Origin: Apiospora phragmitis | Taxonomy: Eukaryota > Ascomycota > Sordariomycetes > Amphisphaeriales > Apiosporaceae | Direction: 5' to 3' | Assembly: GCA_038363925.1 (NCBI GenBank) | Contig: JAQQWL010000011.1 | Span: forward strand, 558,001 to 622,000 | Length of the DNA stretch: 64,000 nt | In this document: one piece after another, positions 53,007 through 63,843 of the stretch | Layout: every line of letters starts with the position of its first letter | Numbering within the stretch: position 1 is the first letter of the stretch | Translations under genes and position numbers: made by a program | The notes under the pieces: generated by a model | Databases searched by the model: none | What the model was told of the DNA's origin: nothing | Seen by the model: the letters and a program-made list of their open reading frames with translations, nothing else

Positions 53007-54225
53007 TTACATGATGCATGAGAACTGCTTAGGTCGCTGACAGATCTCCAGCTTCACCTCAGCGTTGAGCTGCTGGACTTGCCCATAACTCCACCCGGCA
53101 TAGCGAGTCAAAGGCGCCATTGACATCGCCGAGATGGCTGATTGCATGGAGAGGTTGAACCACCGTCCAATTTCCTTAAGGTGCTCATCCTCTGGCCACG
53201 GGTGAAACGGTATCTCTTGTTGCTGGTGCTGGATTTCCTCAAATCCAAGCTGCTTGAGCATAAACGCAACATCGTCTTTGGGGAACAACGGCTTCCCAGC
53301 CCGTTCGTAAGCCCCATACACTTCTTTTATCCAATACTGATAGCTCGAGTCCTCGGGCAAAGAGTTCTCATAGACGATAGGGCGGTAATCAATCTCAATA
53401 TGCTCAAAAAGCCCGGTACCAGGTTTCAAGTGGCTTGAAAAGTGTCAGTACTTCATCCTAACCGGCAAAGGGGACCCAATGACCAACCGAAAAGCGTTTT
53501 GATATATGGTGCGCCAGTCGGCCACGCAGCCGCCAAGCAGCCGCATATGAATGAGGTCCATTGAGTTCGGGTCAAGATCCCAAGTAGGGTCTGTTATATC
53601 TTGTGGTTCCACTTGCAAACCAACGGACAACCTATAATGGTGTTAATCAAGCGCTGAAAGATATGGCCAAGAATCCAATCATACTCTGGAGGCTGCATCC
53701 TTAGACTCAGGTCCCACGCAAGGACACTTGCACCAGGATATAGACTGCATAGCATTAGTGGACTGAGCCCAAGCGATTCTTAAGGGAGAGGCTATGCCCA
53801 TACTCAATCATATCAATACCCCAGATACAAGTACCACAACCTAGATCGAGGATCCTCGGTGGTCCATTGCACAGCAGTGGTCGTGCGTGAAGTCCCTTTA
53901 CCGACTGCATGAAATTTTGGCCTTCACCGTCGCTTCCACGGGCTACTATGAAGAATCTGTGCTGAATATCCTGTCTTTCTTGCTCGGTCTACGAGTCGGT
54001 TAGCTTATAATTGCAATCCGATCCTAGTAGGTAGAGAATATCTTACATCGTCGACTGGTAAAAGGCAGATGCCTAACTCGCCATAACATCGACCGTTCTC
54101 TTCGAAATAGCGTGTTGACAGGGAGAGTTTGCTGTAGAGTGAGTTGGTATATGGTGGTGATATCGCGTTGTTCAGGGGTTTGTAGAAGCAATGTACTCAG
54201 GAGAAGGGCCCCCGCTATTAGCCAT
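53007..54225 (-). CDS. LaeA/TAM-type S-adenosylmethionine methyltransferase
   Basis: Five exons in consistent phase: 54225-54047, 53988-53804, 53744-53685, 53631-53488 and 53433-53007. Introns of 53-59 nt show GT...AG and clear branch sites. Starting at ATG 54225 (MANSGGPSPEYIAS), one missing base in the G run 54175-54178 must be restored to continue NNAISPPYTNSLYSKLSLST and RYFEENGRCYGELGICLLP. Then come motif I PRILDLGCGTCIWGIDMID, YPGASVLAWDLSLRMQPPE, ITDPTWDLDPNSMDLIHMRL, LGGCVADWRTIYQNAFRHLK and PGTGLFEHIEIDYRPI. About 331 residues, the family norm. LaeA-like enzymes regulate secondary metabolism and development or methylate small molecules; there is no biosynthetic cluster nearby to tell which. 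Except for the one-base shift it is intact. Confidence 0.78.
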
Positions 54226-54511
54226 AGTGGCAAGAAGCTGAGGTCGTCGACGCCAGTTCTGGGAAGCTTCCGCAATGGCAAGCCTGAAGACGAAGAGAGA
54301 GGGACGTCTGTAAGGTCAGAATGCAATGGGTTGCGAAACTATGCGTGCGGCGTAGGTGGTGGTGCCAGCTTAAATGAAGGTAAATCTGAAGGAGACGGGA
54401 AGGTTGGTCTTTCTAATACTCTACCCAGATGGCACCTACGAGTACGGGTGAGCCCCGACCTCTAGAGCAATACATATAGGCCCCAGTCCGACAGGACCCC
54501 CGATAGTGACG
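54226..54511. other. intergenic; possible promoter of the methyltransferase
   Basis: Nothing recognised. Confidence 0.4.
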
Positions 54512-55058
54512 TAATGGCTGGGACCTCGCACGTGTAATCAAGTCGTCACCCCGTACCCTCTCCCTGGTCACGCTGGCCAGGAGTCCGGGGTAATTAGCAA
54601 GCCATTTTGTGATGGATAGCCTGATGGGCTTCAACAGGGGCTCCGAGAGCAATCAACTCCCCACCTCCGCCCTTGCAGTAACCAACAGGATTGGGGAGAT
54701 GCAGCCAGCCCCTCTGATCACGCTCGTGTTGGTGACCAAGTCAACCAAGGCCGAGACCTTTCTTCCCGGCATGCTGGTGACCAGTCTGGTGAAGCCCCAG
54801 AGGGGACCAACGTTCCCACTTCTCGTAATGGCGGTCGGCTTAAACAGGGGCCTGAACTTGCTCAACCCCCTACCTCTCACATAAGCAGCCCCTTTTACAC
54901 TAGCGACAAGCCCCATGACGGCAGCCAGGCCAACCCAGCGTGGGAACTTGTTTCACCCCCTGCTCCCTACGAGGGGAGCCACTCGAGCAACCTTTCTGAT
55001 GTTGATCAACCGGAGCAGGGACTAGAACCTACGTTTGACCCTTTTCCCTCACAGTAAC
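54512..55058 (+). pseudogene. low-complexity Gly/Gln/Pro-rich ORF, one stop
   Basis: After a TAG at about 54618 the frame is open for 147 codons: DGLQQGLREQSTPHLRPCSN, SRHAGDQSGEAPEGTNVPTS, HDGSQANPAWELVSPPAPYE, SDVDQPEQGLEPTFDPFPSQ, stop. Composition is that of a disordered protein tail. The tag could equally be a splice acceptor (gatag). A 91-codon ORF (54609-54884) overlaps in another frame. Degenerate repeats of aaacaggggc and gaactt-type blocks run through it. Doubtful. Confidence 0.25.
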
Positions 55059-55268
55059 GGCCATTCAGACGCTAGCACGTACGTAGTAAGCGGCCCTCCT
55101 ATGCGAGGTAATATAACTCTTCATCTTAGTGAGCTTGCTGCCATGATGCTCGCCCAATAGTGCCGGAGACGGGGGAAGCCCAGCTTCCTGTCCCCCCTAT
55201 CGGATCGGTGCCTTACATGGCCATATGATGACCATGCATGCCACCTAGCTCCGTACCCATGGCACCGG

Positions 55269-55610
55269 ATGGGATCCTATAGATCAATGCAGACAAACAG
55301 AAGAAGAAGCTGTATGGCCTGTCTTGGCTTGGTGGTTGCGATGGCCCAAACTGTCCCCCAACAGCTTGCTGATGCGACGGTAGCTGAAATCTTGCCACAA
55401 ATGGCTGACGGCATCATTCAATATTTCGGACCCCCGCCACCAAGCTTTACCCTTTCATATGACCATGGCATAGCTATGAAAAGAGCGCTGAGACGTCAGG
55501 AGACGTCTCGACTCCAGAGGTCACTGGTAAGGAAAATCATGGGAGGTGATATGGAAGGACGATCAACAAAAGGAAGCCGCAGGCGCAGACACCCCAAAAT
55601 TAATTACTAG
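55269..55610 (+). CDS. small basic ORF, doubtful
   Basis: ATG 55269 opens 113 codons: MGSYRSMQTNRRRSCMACLG, MAQTVPQQLADATVAEILPQ, MADGIIQYFGPPPPSFTLSY, then a basic end (RSTKGSRRRRHPKINY). Internal ATG (MAQTV) is an alternative start. The helical then Pro-rich then basic layout is plausible, but no family or promoter element is recognised. Confidence 0.3.
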   Translation: MGSYRSMQTNRRRSCMACLGLVVAMAQTVPQQLADATVAEILPQMADGIIQYFGPPPPSFTLSYDHGIAMKRALRRQETSRLQRSLVRKIMGGDMEGRSTKGSRRRRHPKINY

Positions 55611-55634
55611 TATGTAATGCAAAATACAAGGCCT

Positions 55635-55948
55635 CTAGACGTACTGTCCCGCGCGCACCGTTCGCCGAATCATATGTCCCCATGGCGCTGGCTTGTGAGG
55701 CCGACAGTCGGTGCACAGCTCGTCGCCCCTGAGCCGCCGTCAGCGTTGCACTGTGGAAGCACGGGTCTGCCACTCACCTCAGCTCCCCGGTGGTGATGTT
55801 GGGTGGGCACACGCGGTGTGTACGCTCGTAATGGAAGCACCAGCGCTGCACACGGAAACGGAAATGGCCGCAGGAGTATTCGACCTGGAAACGATCAGCC
55901 TCGGACCACCCAGCAAGGCTTCTGTCCTACCTGAGTGTAGTCGCACAT
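55635..55948 (-). CDS. 72-aa Cys-rich, probably zinc-binding protein (MCDYTQ family)
   Basis: Three exons: 55948-55931, 55884-55778 and 55728-55635. Introns are 55930-55885 (GTAGGA...CCAG, 46 nt) and 55777-55729 (GTGAGT...GCTGAC...TCAG, 49 nt). Spliced frame: MCDYTQVEYSCGHFRFRVQR, WCFHYERTHRVCPPNITTGE, then LRGDELCTDCRPHKPAPWGH and a short basic end to TAG. Cys/His pattern: CGH...C...H...C...CxxC. I recall this small family in many ascomycete genomes, opening MC(D/T)YTQ and with VRAWC or VQRWC in the middle, often in several copies; no function is known to me. The first exon of only six codons is typical and easily missed by gene finders. A broken copy is at 52089-52262. Confidence 0.76.
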
Positions 55949-56573
55949 GACGGGCAGGGACGAGATCGATTTGGTACGCGAGATCGGGGAGTTAGGCAAC
56001 CAACGGGTGCTGCATGGGGAGAGGCCGTGGTTGCCTGAACGGCGGCCGGCCGGTTTAAGTAACTAACAAGTGACCGGGGCCACGGTCTTCCAACAGAACC
56101 GAACCAGAGGGCGCGTCCCAGCTCTCCCAGACGCAGTCGGACATCGCGATCGTGCCCCGGGTTGGTGCGCTAAGGTAGTCGAAAATCGGCGCTAGTGCGA
56201 CACTCCACACACACACTCGGGACGTAGCGTGGGGTGCATCGGCGCACTTAGGTGCGACCAGGTACGTACTATATATCCGCCCGTAGTGAAACTTTGGCCA
56301 ATAAGCGGGTCGATGATCCTTACAGTACCGTACCACCCATGCTACGAGCCTGACTAGTCAAAAGGAAACAAACCACACAAATTGATTGGTTGCTTCTGTA
56401 GACGGCCTACCTAATTCGGTAATACACGATAGCAGCCAACCTTCTCGTAAGCTCAGGACAGATCTACGTGTCACTGTAGAAATTGGAATCTATTGGTTCA
56501 GCTAGATACATCACTTGTTGATTCTAACTGGTTTCGGGTTAGAGCCGTGAGCGATGACGACGGCAGGCTTTGC
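55949..56573. other. intergenic; duplicated upstream segment
   Basis: 55949-56220 is the upstream part of the duplicated segment shared with 52270-52545. The minus ORF at 56055-56336 is not conserved between copies, so probably not coding. Confidence 0.5.
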
Positions 56574-57803
56574 TTATGAGTTCCCCTTGGAGGAATGTGA
56601 AGAATATTTGGCGCATTTCTTTTTCGAATAGCCATGTTCGCCCCGCTTGCGGCGCTCTTCGTCTACGGAGACGCCCTCTTTAGCTAACTCCACAGTCAAC
56701 TTCCTGCCGTCCAAATAACATCCGTGGAGTTTCTTGATTACGCTCCCTGTAATCTTCTCGTCGCCAAGAATGACAGTGGCATGGCATTTACCAGAGCTTT
56801 TGTTATGCTTAACAAAAAGGCGGATATAGCTCAACTCGACTGCCTCAAGGCCCGCTCTCGTAATGAGGAGGGTGCGGACGTCCTTGTAAGGGGTCCAAGA
56901 AGGCAGACCCTTAATGACAATCTTGCGCCACTCGACGTTAACAGTGGTCTTGTTCTGCACTTTATCGGGAGCCGCCACTTGTCCGCAAGACGCGGTTGTC
57001 GGACTTTGGTATTCTGCTGGGTCGTTATACGATGGCGGAAGCTGAGGGGGATTGCGGTAGGATCCTGGAGGACTGGTTATCGACGATACGGGCTCTGGAT
57101 ACCAAGGCGATACAGGGTATATCGGTAGAGGCTTTAGCGGCGTAGTCTACTGAAAGGTTAGTTACATGGTCGAATCTCATATGAATATAGCTTTGTACCT
57201 GCGTCGTCCCTGCTACGGGCGGTATCGACAGAAGCGTAGAACTATTATAGCCGAGTATTGGCGGAGATGGCCTGCACCACGGAGCTTGTGTTGAATGTGC
57301 CTTCGGATCTGGTAGACTAGCATCCACGAGTTTTTTGATAGGAATGCGCTGTTGGGCATTTCTGCCGTCAGCAAAGGTGGGTCGACCATTGAACAGCTTA
57401 GTGCTGAGAAATTCTGGAGCAAGTCAGGCTTCCCATTAGAGTAAATTGGTCTCGAGTTACAACTATCGTGGTAACAACTCACTGAGTGCTATGTTGAAAC
57501 TCTCAGGACCCCGGACGGAGACCCAGCCGCTAGTGCTCTCGTTGAAGATCTCCACTCTCTCAACCGCACAAACGGTTCTTACGTGGTCCTTGAGTTGCTG
57601 CCAGGCCGTGTTCCATGGCAGCTATTATATCGGCATGTCAGCTGTCGACTACTTACAGATTCAGGAAAGGAGAGTGAAGCCATCGTCGGAATATGGCGAC
57701 GTACATTCGATACTAGTATATAGTACAGGCCACTCTGGTCACCGGGGGGTACAAACACTTGAACGGTGTTGTTTATCGGTGTCTGTGATAGCGTGTGGGA
57801 CAT
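56574..57803 (-). CDS. RNA-binding protein with two RRM-like domains
   Basis: Four exons: 57803-57705, 57621-57483, 57413-57199 and 57146-56574. Introns of 83, 69 and 52 nt have GTACGT, GTGAGT and GTACAA donors; the phases agree and give 341 residues. ATG 57803: MSHTLSQTPINNTVQVFVPP. Domain 1 (about 25-80): LYYILVSNLPWNTAWQQLKD, VERVEIFNESTSGWVSVRG. A middle section has LFNGRPTFADGRNAQQRIPI, then a Pro/Tyr/Ser-rich linker. Domain 2 (about 220-295): VEWRKIVIKGLPSWTPYKDV, KCHATVILGDEKITGSVIKK, LHGCYLDGRKLTVELA, matching the RNP-2, RNP-1-like and beta-4 positions. The C-terminus is Lys/Ser-rich. RNP aromatic residues are only partly present, so RNA affinity may be altered. Intact and well supported by splicing. 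Confidence 0.84.
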
Positions 57804-59162
57804 AGTGGGCAAAGATTGGACGGTACGACCACAAAGGACAAGTGATCCAACATCTAGGGAATTGCTTCAAATGTAGCTGGAAAATCACTACATGCCAAGG
57901 CCAAGGCGAGAACCAAACCAAACCCGACCTCCGCAAGATTTCTCATAGGCGTATCGCGTATATAGACGGTACGGTCGCCTGCATAGATTAGCATGGAACT
58001 CCTCTGTATGTGTGAATGGATTAAGAAGGCGGCCAGGCGATCAGCCAGTACCCGGGTTGCCTAAAGCACCAAGCTACAGATTTCGGGAGGGTAGAGTCTA
58101 CTAAGGGGTCGGGAAAGGAACCCATTACATTCCTATTGGTCTTGAGGCGTGTGGAAGGCTGCAGATATGCAGTAGCGCTGGGGAGGGGCCGGAAGGGGTC
58201 TGGAGGTCTAGACAGGTAGATGGCGTCGATAGTGCAGGTGAATAGGTCATGTGTGTATTTTGGGTATGCCACCGTACGATGAGAAGATGCACAACAAAAT
58301 ACACGTGGGTATTCCTAGCTGGGAGAGTAGACGAATCTCGCTGCGGTGTGTTGGTAGAACGGTTGGATAAGCGAAATCAGCTAGCCACTGAGCCACTTGT
58401 TGACCTCCGGAGGATAGGGTAGGATCCAGTCCAGTCGACGCACACGGGACATGGGGTGGATTGCGTCTACAACTCGACCGCTGCGAGTGTCCGTGTTGTC
58501 GACGGTAGCCGTCACGCCTTTCATGGGCTGGTCCTTACCGATGAGATAGGCACAAAACGGTAGAAGGAGGCAGGCAACAGAAAGCGCGTGCTAAACGCAG
58601 AGTTACTTTGGAGTGCTGCGAAGAGGTGTGTGGACAGCGAAACTGGTAGCATAAGGGCGACCGCAGGATGCTAGGCCACAGAAAAGAAAGTTCACCGGGC
58701 AGGGGCAGACGAAATAGGTCTGTGATTTCAGATGGAACAGTAGATCTAGAGGCTTACATGGCGAGATCCATCATAATCAAGTTTCCATACCACCGGATGT
58801 TGGCGGAGAAAGCATGAATAGTGTGTTACAGCAGGATCTAGGACCAACATACGGAAAACTGTGAGTGGCATGCGCCAACGAGTATTCAAGGGGGCGGCGG
58901 TACAAAATTTTGAGGGCGGTACTCCGTAATGGAGACCTTTTTTTCCAACGAATGACAGTCGCCTATGCGGCGGCGGTGGGGCCACACTACTTCAGCCCAT
59001 CCCCAGCCAACATACGTACACGCTTCGGTAAAAGAATACAACTGCTACATAACAAGCCGAGAGCTAAACGGAACAGAATGAATCAGGGCCTTGTGAAAAG
59101 CCACCCGGGCTGTCAGACCCTGGAGGATATTCTCCCAAAAGTGTGCTAGAACCGAGTCCACA
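57804..59162. other. no supported gene
   Basis: About 1.36 kb. ORFs at 58021-58272 and 58746-59149 lack motifs and contradict on both strands. Left part is likely the RRM gene promoter. Confidence 0.45.
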
Positions 59163-59660
59163 TTATCGTCCAATAGGCCATCCCACGTGCCGCACTTGCG
59201 GGACGAACTCAGACAGCCCAGGAAACACATCTTCCTGTTTCTCGAGCACATGTTCCAAAGCATGAAGCTGCTTCCTCAGGACCCATTGAGCGCTGGATAC
59301 TGCTTCACCATGGAGCAGTGAATAGAAACTTTTAAGGCAATCCACGCCCGTCGAGGTATCTGCCGCAGGACACAGGCCATCCCCAGTTAGGTAAAAGTAC
59401 CAACACATGACGAGTAACGAGATGGCAAGCCTCCCTGCGTCAACTCTTTTGCGGAGAGCTTCTAGACAGGGTCGAAGGAACCGTGCACGCCCTTCAGATG
59501 ACCTTGCATACATAACAAGGTCGAACGAGGGAGCATGGCCAGATCGCCAGCAGAAAAATATGTCGGTACCGCGGACGTGATCAGCCAGTGACGGAATGTA
59601 CAATTCAGCCTCAAGCTTGAAAGTACGAAATTGAAGGGACTCCAAATAGGACAGGTCCAT
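59163..59660 (-). CDS. unrecognised 165-aa protein
   Basis: ATG 59660 (MDLSYLESLQFRTFKLEAEL, then RARFLRPCLEALRKRVDAGR) and an uninterrupted frame to 59163. The middle has a hydrophobic stretch, LAISLLVMCWYFYLTGDG, and the rest is helical (AQWVLRKQLHALEHVLEKQE). It follows the next gene by only 35 nt on the same strand, so it may be the last exon of that gene joined by an intron I could not place, or a separate ORF. Both frames have coding-like composition. No family recognised. Confidence 0.42.
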   Translation of the reverse strand: MDLSYLESLQFRTFKLEAELYIPSLADHVRGTDIFFCWRSGHAPSFDLVMYARSSEGRARFLRPCLEALRKRVDAGRLAISLLVMCWYFYLTGDGLCPAADTSTGVDCLKSFYSLLHGEAVSSAQWVLRKQLHALEHVLEKQEDVFPGLSEFVPQVRHVGWPIGR

Positions 59661-59695
59661 TACGCTGGGTGCTGGTAGGTTCTAGGGTCGGTAAG

Positions 59696-60707
59696 TCAGA
59701 GTTCAAATCGACGTACGGGTTTCCTCACAAGTGGCGGCAGATTGAGCACTTTCGCCTGTAGGTCTCGAGCCCGTAGTTCCAAGTCCTCCACTGTCGGAAT
59801 CTTGCCCTGGAAGGCCACGCAACTGGAGAGCAGTGGAATTATGGTAGCCGGATCAAAGGCCTCGCGGATGGGAGACTCCGGAATGCCGACAATCGAACCC
59901 AGCAACTGAAGGCTCGTGGTAGCCTTATGGTCCGGCGGTAGAGTGGATATCCAAGGTAGGCACTCAGCTTGCCGGCCTTCAGCCATCTCGAAAATGCGAC
60001 GAACTAAGGCCAACTGGAGAAGCTTGGTCTTTTCTCCTGCCTCGTCGCGGATGCCAAGGTCGGTCTTAACCACTCCTTGACAATTTGCAATGATTTGGCC
60101 CGCCGTAGTCGTGCGGATGTAGCTAGGCGCATCCTCTAGATACAAGCAAACCTGGATCATAAGCTGGGCGAACAGTTTTTGTGCGTCTTGGGGTGACCCC
60201 TATTAAGTATCGTTAGCTATCTGGTCGACAGCTGGGCTAGGGTATGAGACTCACTAGGATGTCGCTGACCAGGACACTGCCCTCGATTTGAAGTCGAACA
60301 ACTTCAAACTGCTCCTGGCCTTGGTAGACGGCCGCTAGCTGCCTGCCATACTTCTTAATGCCCCAGATCGCGTTCTCTCGGAAGCTCTCCAGTGCTCTTC
60401 TTTGGGCCTCTCTTGCGCCATGAATGCTGGTGACCAACTGAAGCGGCCTTGCTACCTCTGGATCATGATACTCCCATTGAAGCTGGGCATCGTTGCCGAG
60501 GTTTGCTTCTCCTTCAGGCGTAATAGCCAGTTGGCAGAACTTGAAGTCAGATGTATATGCTATGAAATGGACGCCAGGTCGGCGATGGAACGTCTCTTCG
60601 AGCGACGTTACCTTGCCGACAGGGTAAAAGCAGCGCCGCCAGTCTGAGTCGGGGGCTTGGATCGATGGACCGGCAAGCGCATCTTTCTGATTGGACAGCT
60701 GCGCCAT
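59696..60707 (-). CDS. unrecognised two-exon protein
   Basis: Exon 1 is 60707-60255 (ATG 60707, MAQLSNQKDALAGPSIQAPD); the intron is 60254-60200 (GTGAGT, GCTAAC, ATAG, 55 nt); exon 2 is 60199-59696. Phase 0 on both sides gives 318 residues. Segments: CFYPVGKVTSLEETFHRRPG, QWEYHDPEVARPLQLVTSIH, EQFEVVRLQIEGSVLVSDIL, GSPQDAQKLFAQLMIQVCLY, AFDPATIIPLLSSCVAFQGK. Soluble and mostly helical, no signal peptide or TM helix. The clean splice signals and lack of stops support a real gene. I do not recognise a family. It may form a unit with the ORF at 59163-59660. Confidence 0.6.
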
Positions 60708-62037
60708 GATGGAATGCACAGCGGGACAGCGGAGTGAAACCGGTCACAGGCAGCGAGGTCAGAAGGTGCGAGGGAGCACTGTTTCTGCACCAAATTATAG
60801 GGAAGGTCTGGACCCCGAAGAAAAGTGCGCAGAGCGGGAGAAACTCCACAGAGGGATTCTGAGTTGGGAATGAGGTGTTCTCTTTACCCTAAAAGAAAGG
60901 TCAAGTTGGGGAAGAAAACGGGACGAGCAGCTGCATCTATTATTACATTCCTCTTCAAACCTTATCTCCGAGATCAAAGACGGTATATGCATAATTCGGT
61001 CATATATACATATGAACGTGCCAAGAGTCCATGCATCCATGGCAAGCGACCGGTGGACCACGTCTAGCGCATCTTCACAATTGCCCTCGGAGCCACTCGT
61101 ACAGACGGAAGGTCAAGTACTTATCGTAAACTTGTACACGAGGTACTCCATGCACTGACAAATCCATCCATTGTGGACCTCATTGGCATGCGCTGCAAAT
61201 TCATTGGACTATATAACCATTAGACTGTAATCAAGTGCGTATCATAATCCTTGAGCTGGGGCCGGTGTTGGCGAAGGTGAATGCGGTAGAGCTGACATTC
61301 GATATCTCGGTATGCTGGAATCAGTACACACGCATGATCGGGTTGGACGGAGAGGCGCGGCACTGCGCAAAACAGAAAGTTGTATTTGGTCTGGTAGCTA
61401 TGCATGTTTGGTCGACCCGCCTGCCAAGCTCCTTGCCGACCCCTGTCTTTTTGGCGAAAAGGAATACAGAAAGCGGCCTACAGAATCTGCAATACCACAG
61501 ACACGATGATCAAATGTTGGCTTGTCGTTTCCGTCGCTCCTCAATATAGACCTGCGCATTGCGAAAATCATGGCCTGGTGGGGTTAGCCAGAATCGCTTA
61601 TTTGAGTGGGCCATATACCAGCTTCTTGCGAATTGATCAACGGCACTGGTGGCAATCGGACGAGTGACGATACGATGGAACGAAGAATTCCGAGGAGAAA
61701 CGATGAGATCGGCATATTGACAGGGGGGTTGGGTGGTTGGATCAGACTTTGTAATAGTGGTTTGTAAGAATTGGCAATTGCCTAGAGGGATGCGGTGGAT
61801 GCAGATGGGAAAAGTGCAGTGAAAGGAACCAAAGTTGAGATGGGAAGGTGTCCCTTATATCCCTCATGAGATTTCACATGGTGTCACAAATCGGATTCAT
61901 TAGATGTCTGTTCTCGATAAGCATGGTTACATACGCCACTCGTACATTGAGTAGATAAGCCGCAAAGAGCTATTATATTCAATCTAGTTGCTCTATGTGA
62001 AGGTTTGCTTCCAATCGCTCAACGAACTTAAAGTTCA
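60708..62037. other. no supported gene; some coding-like pieces
   Basis: Minus-strand fragments near 61155 (MDLSVHGVPRVQVYDKYLTF) and 61640 (SAVDQFARSWYMAHSNKRFW) look protein-like but have no start, splice partners or family. Nothing else. Confidence 0.35.
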
Positions 62038-63475
62038 TTAGAAATACTTGACAGCCAATTTTGCCTTGAACGCTGTAAGGGCATGCGTAAATGGAGAGCC
62101 GTCAACCTCGCGCCGGTACAGCCAGCCATGTTTCTCTGCAAACTCGACTCCCTTCTTCTCTGCTTCTACCCAACTCTTCCTGTTTGTCCTGTTTCGAGCC
62201 GCGAAGAGGATAAAGATACGATCTTTCGATACTTGCGGTAGGGTCGAAACTTCGATGGCATTGAAAGACTCCTGGTTGAAAAAAGGTACAATGCAAACAT
62301 CAGCTTTCCCTATCCACTGGTCCACGACTTGGGAATAGGTATGCCAGTCCCCTGTGTCGAGTATCTCTATGCGCACCTCTTTCCCTTCGATTTGGCACGT
62401 AGTGTATATCGTATCCTCGAGTGTTGGACAGTGCTGTATAGATATGTATTAGTAACGTGTTGCCCCTCATAGGAAAGTGTTTGTGCTTACAGGTTCACCG
62501 GCTGACAGGCGTCTGTCAGGTGGCAGAAAGTGATGGTCCAAGAGAGTTGTTTTTCCACAGGCTTCTGGACCTAGAAGGCAGACGCAAATCGGTTTGCTGG
62601 GGTAGGCTATGGCAAAGGAGCCAGCAGCTTGGTAGGCATTGCTTCGTGCGTACGGAGCTTCGATGCGCGCCGGCGGTGTTGGCTGTCGATAAATAGAGGC
62701 CTGAGTCGTGTAAAAGGACGCGAAAGATCCTGCACCATCCCCACGTTGAGTGGCGCGCCATTGTTCGGTTGTGACGAATAGAAAAGACGAAAGGGTTAAG
62801 AACTACAGTGTAAAGATCAGTGCCAGATCCGTCTCGGTATGGAGTACGGGAACACACAAGAAGGAACAAAAAGTCGTAGCCCAATCCAAGCGCAACAGTG
62901 GCAATGAGCTGAACCACGGCAACTCCTCCTCGTTTGAGGTTCCAACACCAGAGGGCTGTCCAAAGGTAGTAGAAGCCAGCTGCCACGAGCTGAGTCCATT
63001 GCCCGGAAATGAAAGACAGACCGAGAAAGAGTGACTCGAAAAGAACGAAGCATGATGCAAACCAGAGGCTATTGTAGACCTTGGAAAAGTACGCTGTGGT
63101 AGGAATGTGCCTCGTAACCGCTCGACTCAAAGGGGCTCGTATGACATATAAGGACTGTTATTGTTAGTCTTGTTTCGAGGTGCGACTAGAATAACCTACA
63201 TCGATAAGGATAATGCCTAAGACATCCCACTTCCAGAGCCGCCTGTTCCATGCTGGGTCGCCCTGGTACGCCAGTACAAATAATACGCAACCAACCAGGA
63301 GGAAGGCGAAGACGCTGAAGCAGCCAACGAGGAAGAGAAGAAGGTGCTCCCAGCGAGCCCTGGGTGACGGGAGGGGCGGGTGGTAGGCGAACCATGCAAG
63401 GCATGAGATGCTCAACAGCCCGATGGTAGGGACATAGGCAAATGCAGGGCCAGGACCACGTAGTAAATCCTCCAT
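62038..63475 (-). CDS. multi-pass membrane protein fused or adjacent to a Ras-like small GTPase
   Basis: Exon 1 is 63475-63200 (ATG, MEDLLRGPGPAFAYVPTIGL); the 45-nt intron is 63199-63155; exon 2 begins at 63154. These give about six hydrophobic helices (LLSISCLAWFAYHP, LLLFLVGCFSVFAFLLVGCV, VLGIILIDSLYVIRAPL, LWFASCFVLFESLFLGLSFI, LVAAGFYYLWTALWCW, VVQLIATVALGLGYDFLFLL). Another frame of the same strand then gives a linker and a GTPase: ICVCLLGPEACGKTTLLDHH (P-loop GxxxxGKT), intron 62490-62434, EDTIYTTCQIEGKEVRIEIL, DTGDWHTYSQVVDQWIGKAD, CIVPFFNQESFNAIE, IFILFAARNRTN (degenerate NKxD) and HGWLYRREVDGSPFTHAL. Between them (about 62700-62830) there is a frame change. It could be an intron with donor gtactc and acceptor gtgcag, which restores phase, or a frameshift between two genes. 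If fused, the architecture is unusual. Confidence 0.62.
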
Positions 63476-63843
63476 GGCGACAGTAGTGTACTTTGAGAAG
63501 AAAACTCGGTGAGCAAGTGAACATGGCAGACAAGGCAATCATTACAGATGACCATACAGAAGGGCAATGCAGCTTATATCAAGTTACACCACCTTGCGAG
63601 TTGTAGTGTCAGTGTTAAGGAACGAGGATTGTTTGGGTGACGGCCCAGGATTGCGTCGAGTTGGTTGAGTATCGATCAGCCATGAAATTCCGGCATTATC
63701 CCCGCTGATAGTCCAGCGCCTATTGGGACTCCTACAAATGTGTAGATGCATCCCAACGGGACCAAGCTCGATGAAAAAGCAAGGCCTGGTTCGGCGATCC
63801 AGCATTGCCCTCGATGAAGCCCATTACTAACATCAGCTCAATG
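63476..63843. other. intergenic
   Basis: Promoter side of the membrane/GTPase locus; an ORF at 63584-63805 is unsupported. Confidence 0.4.
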
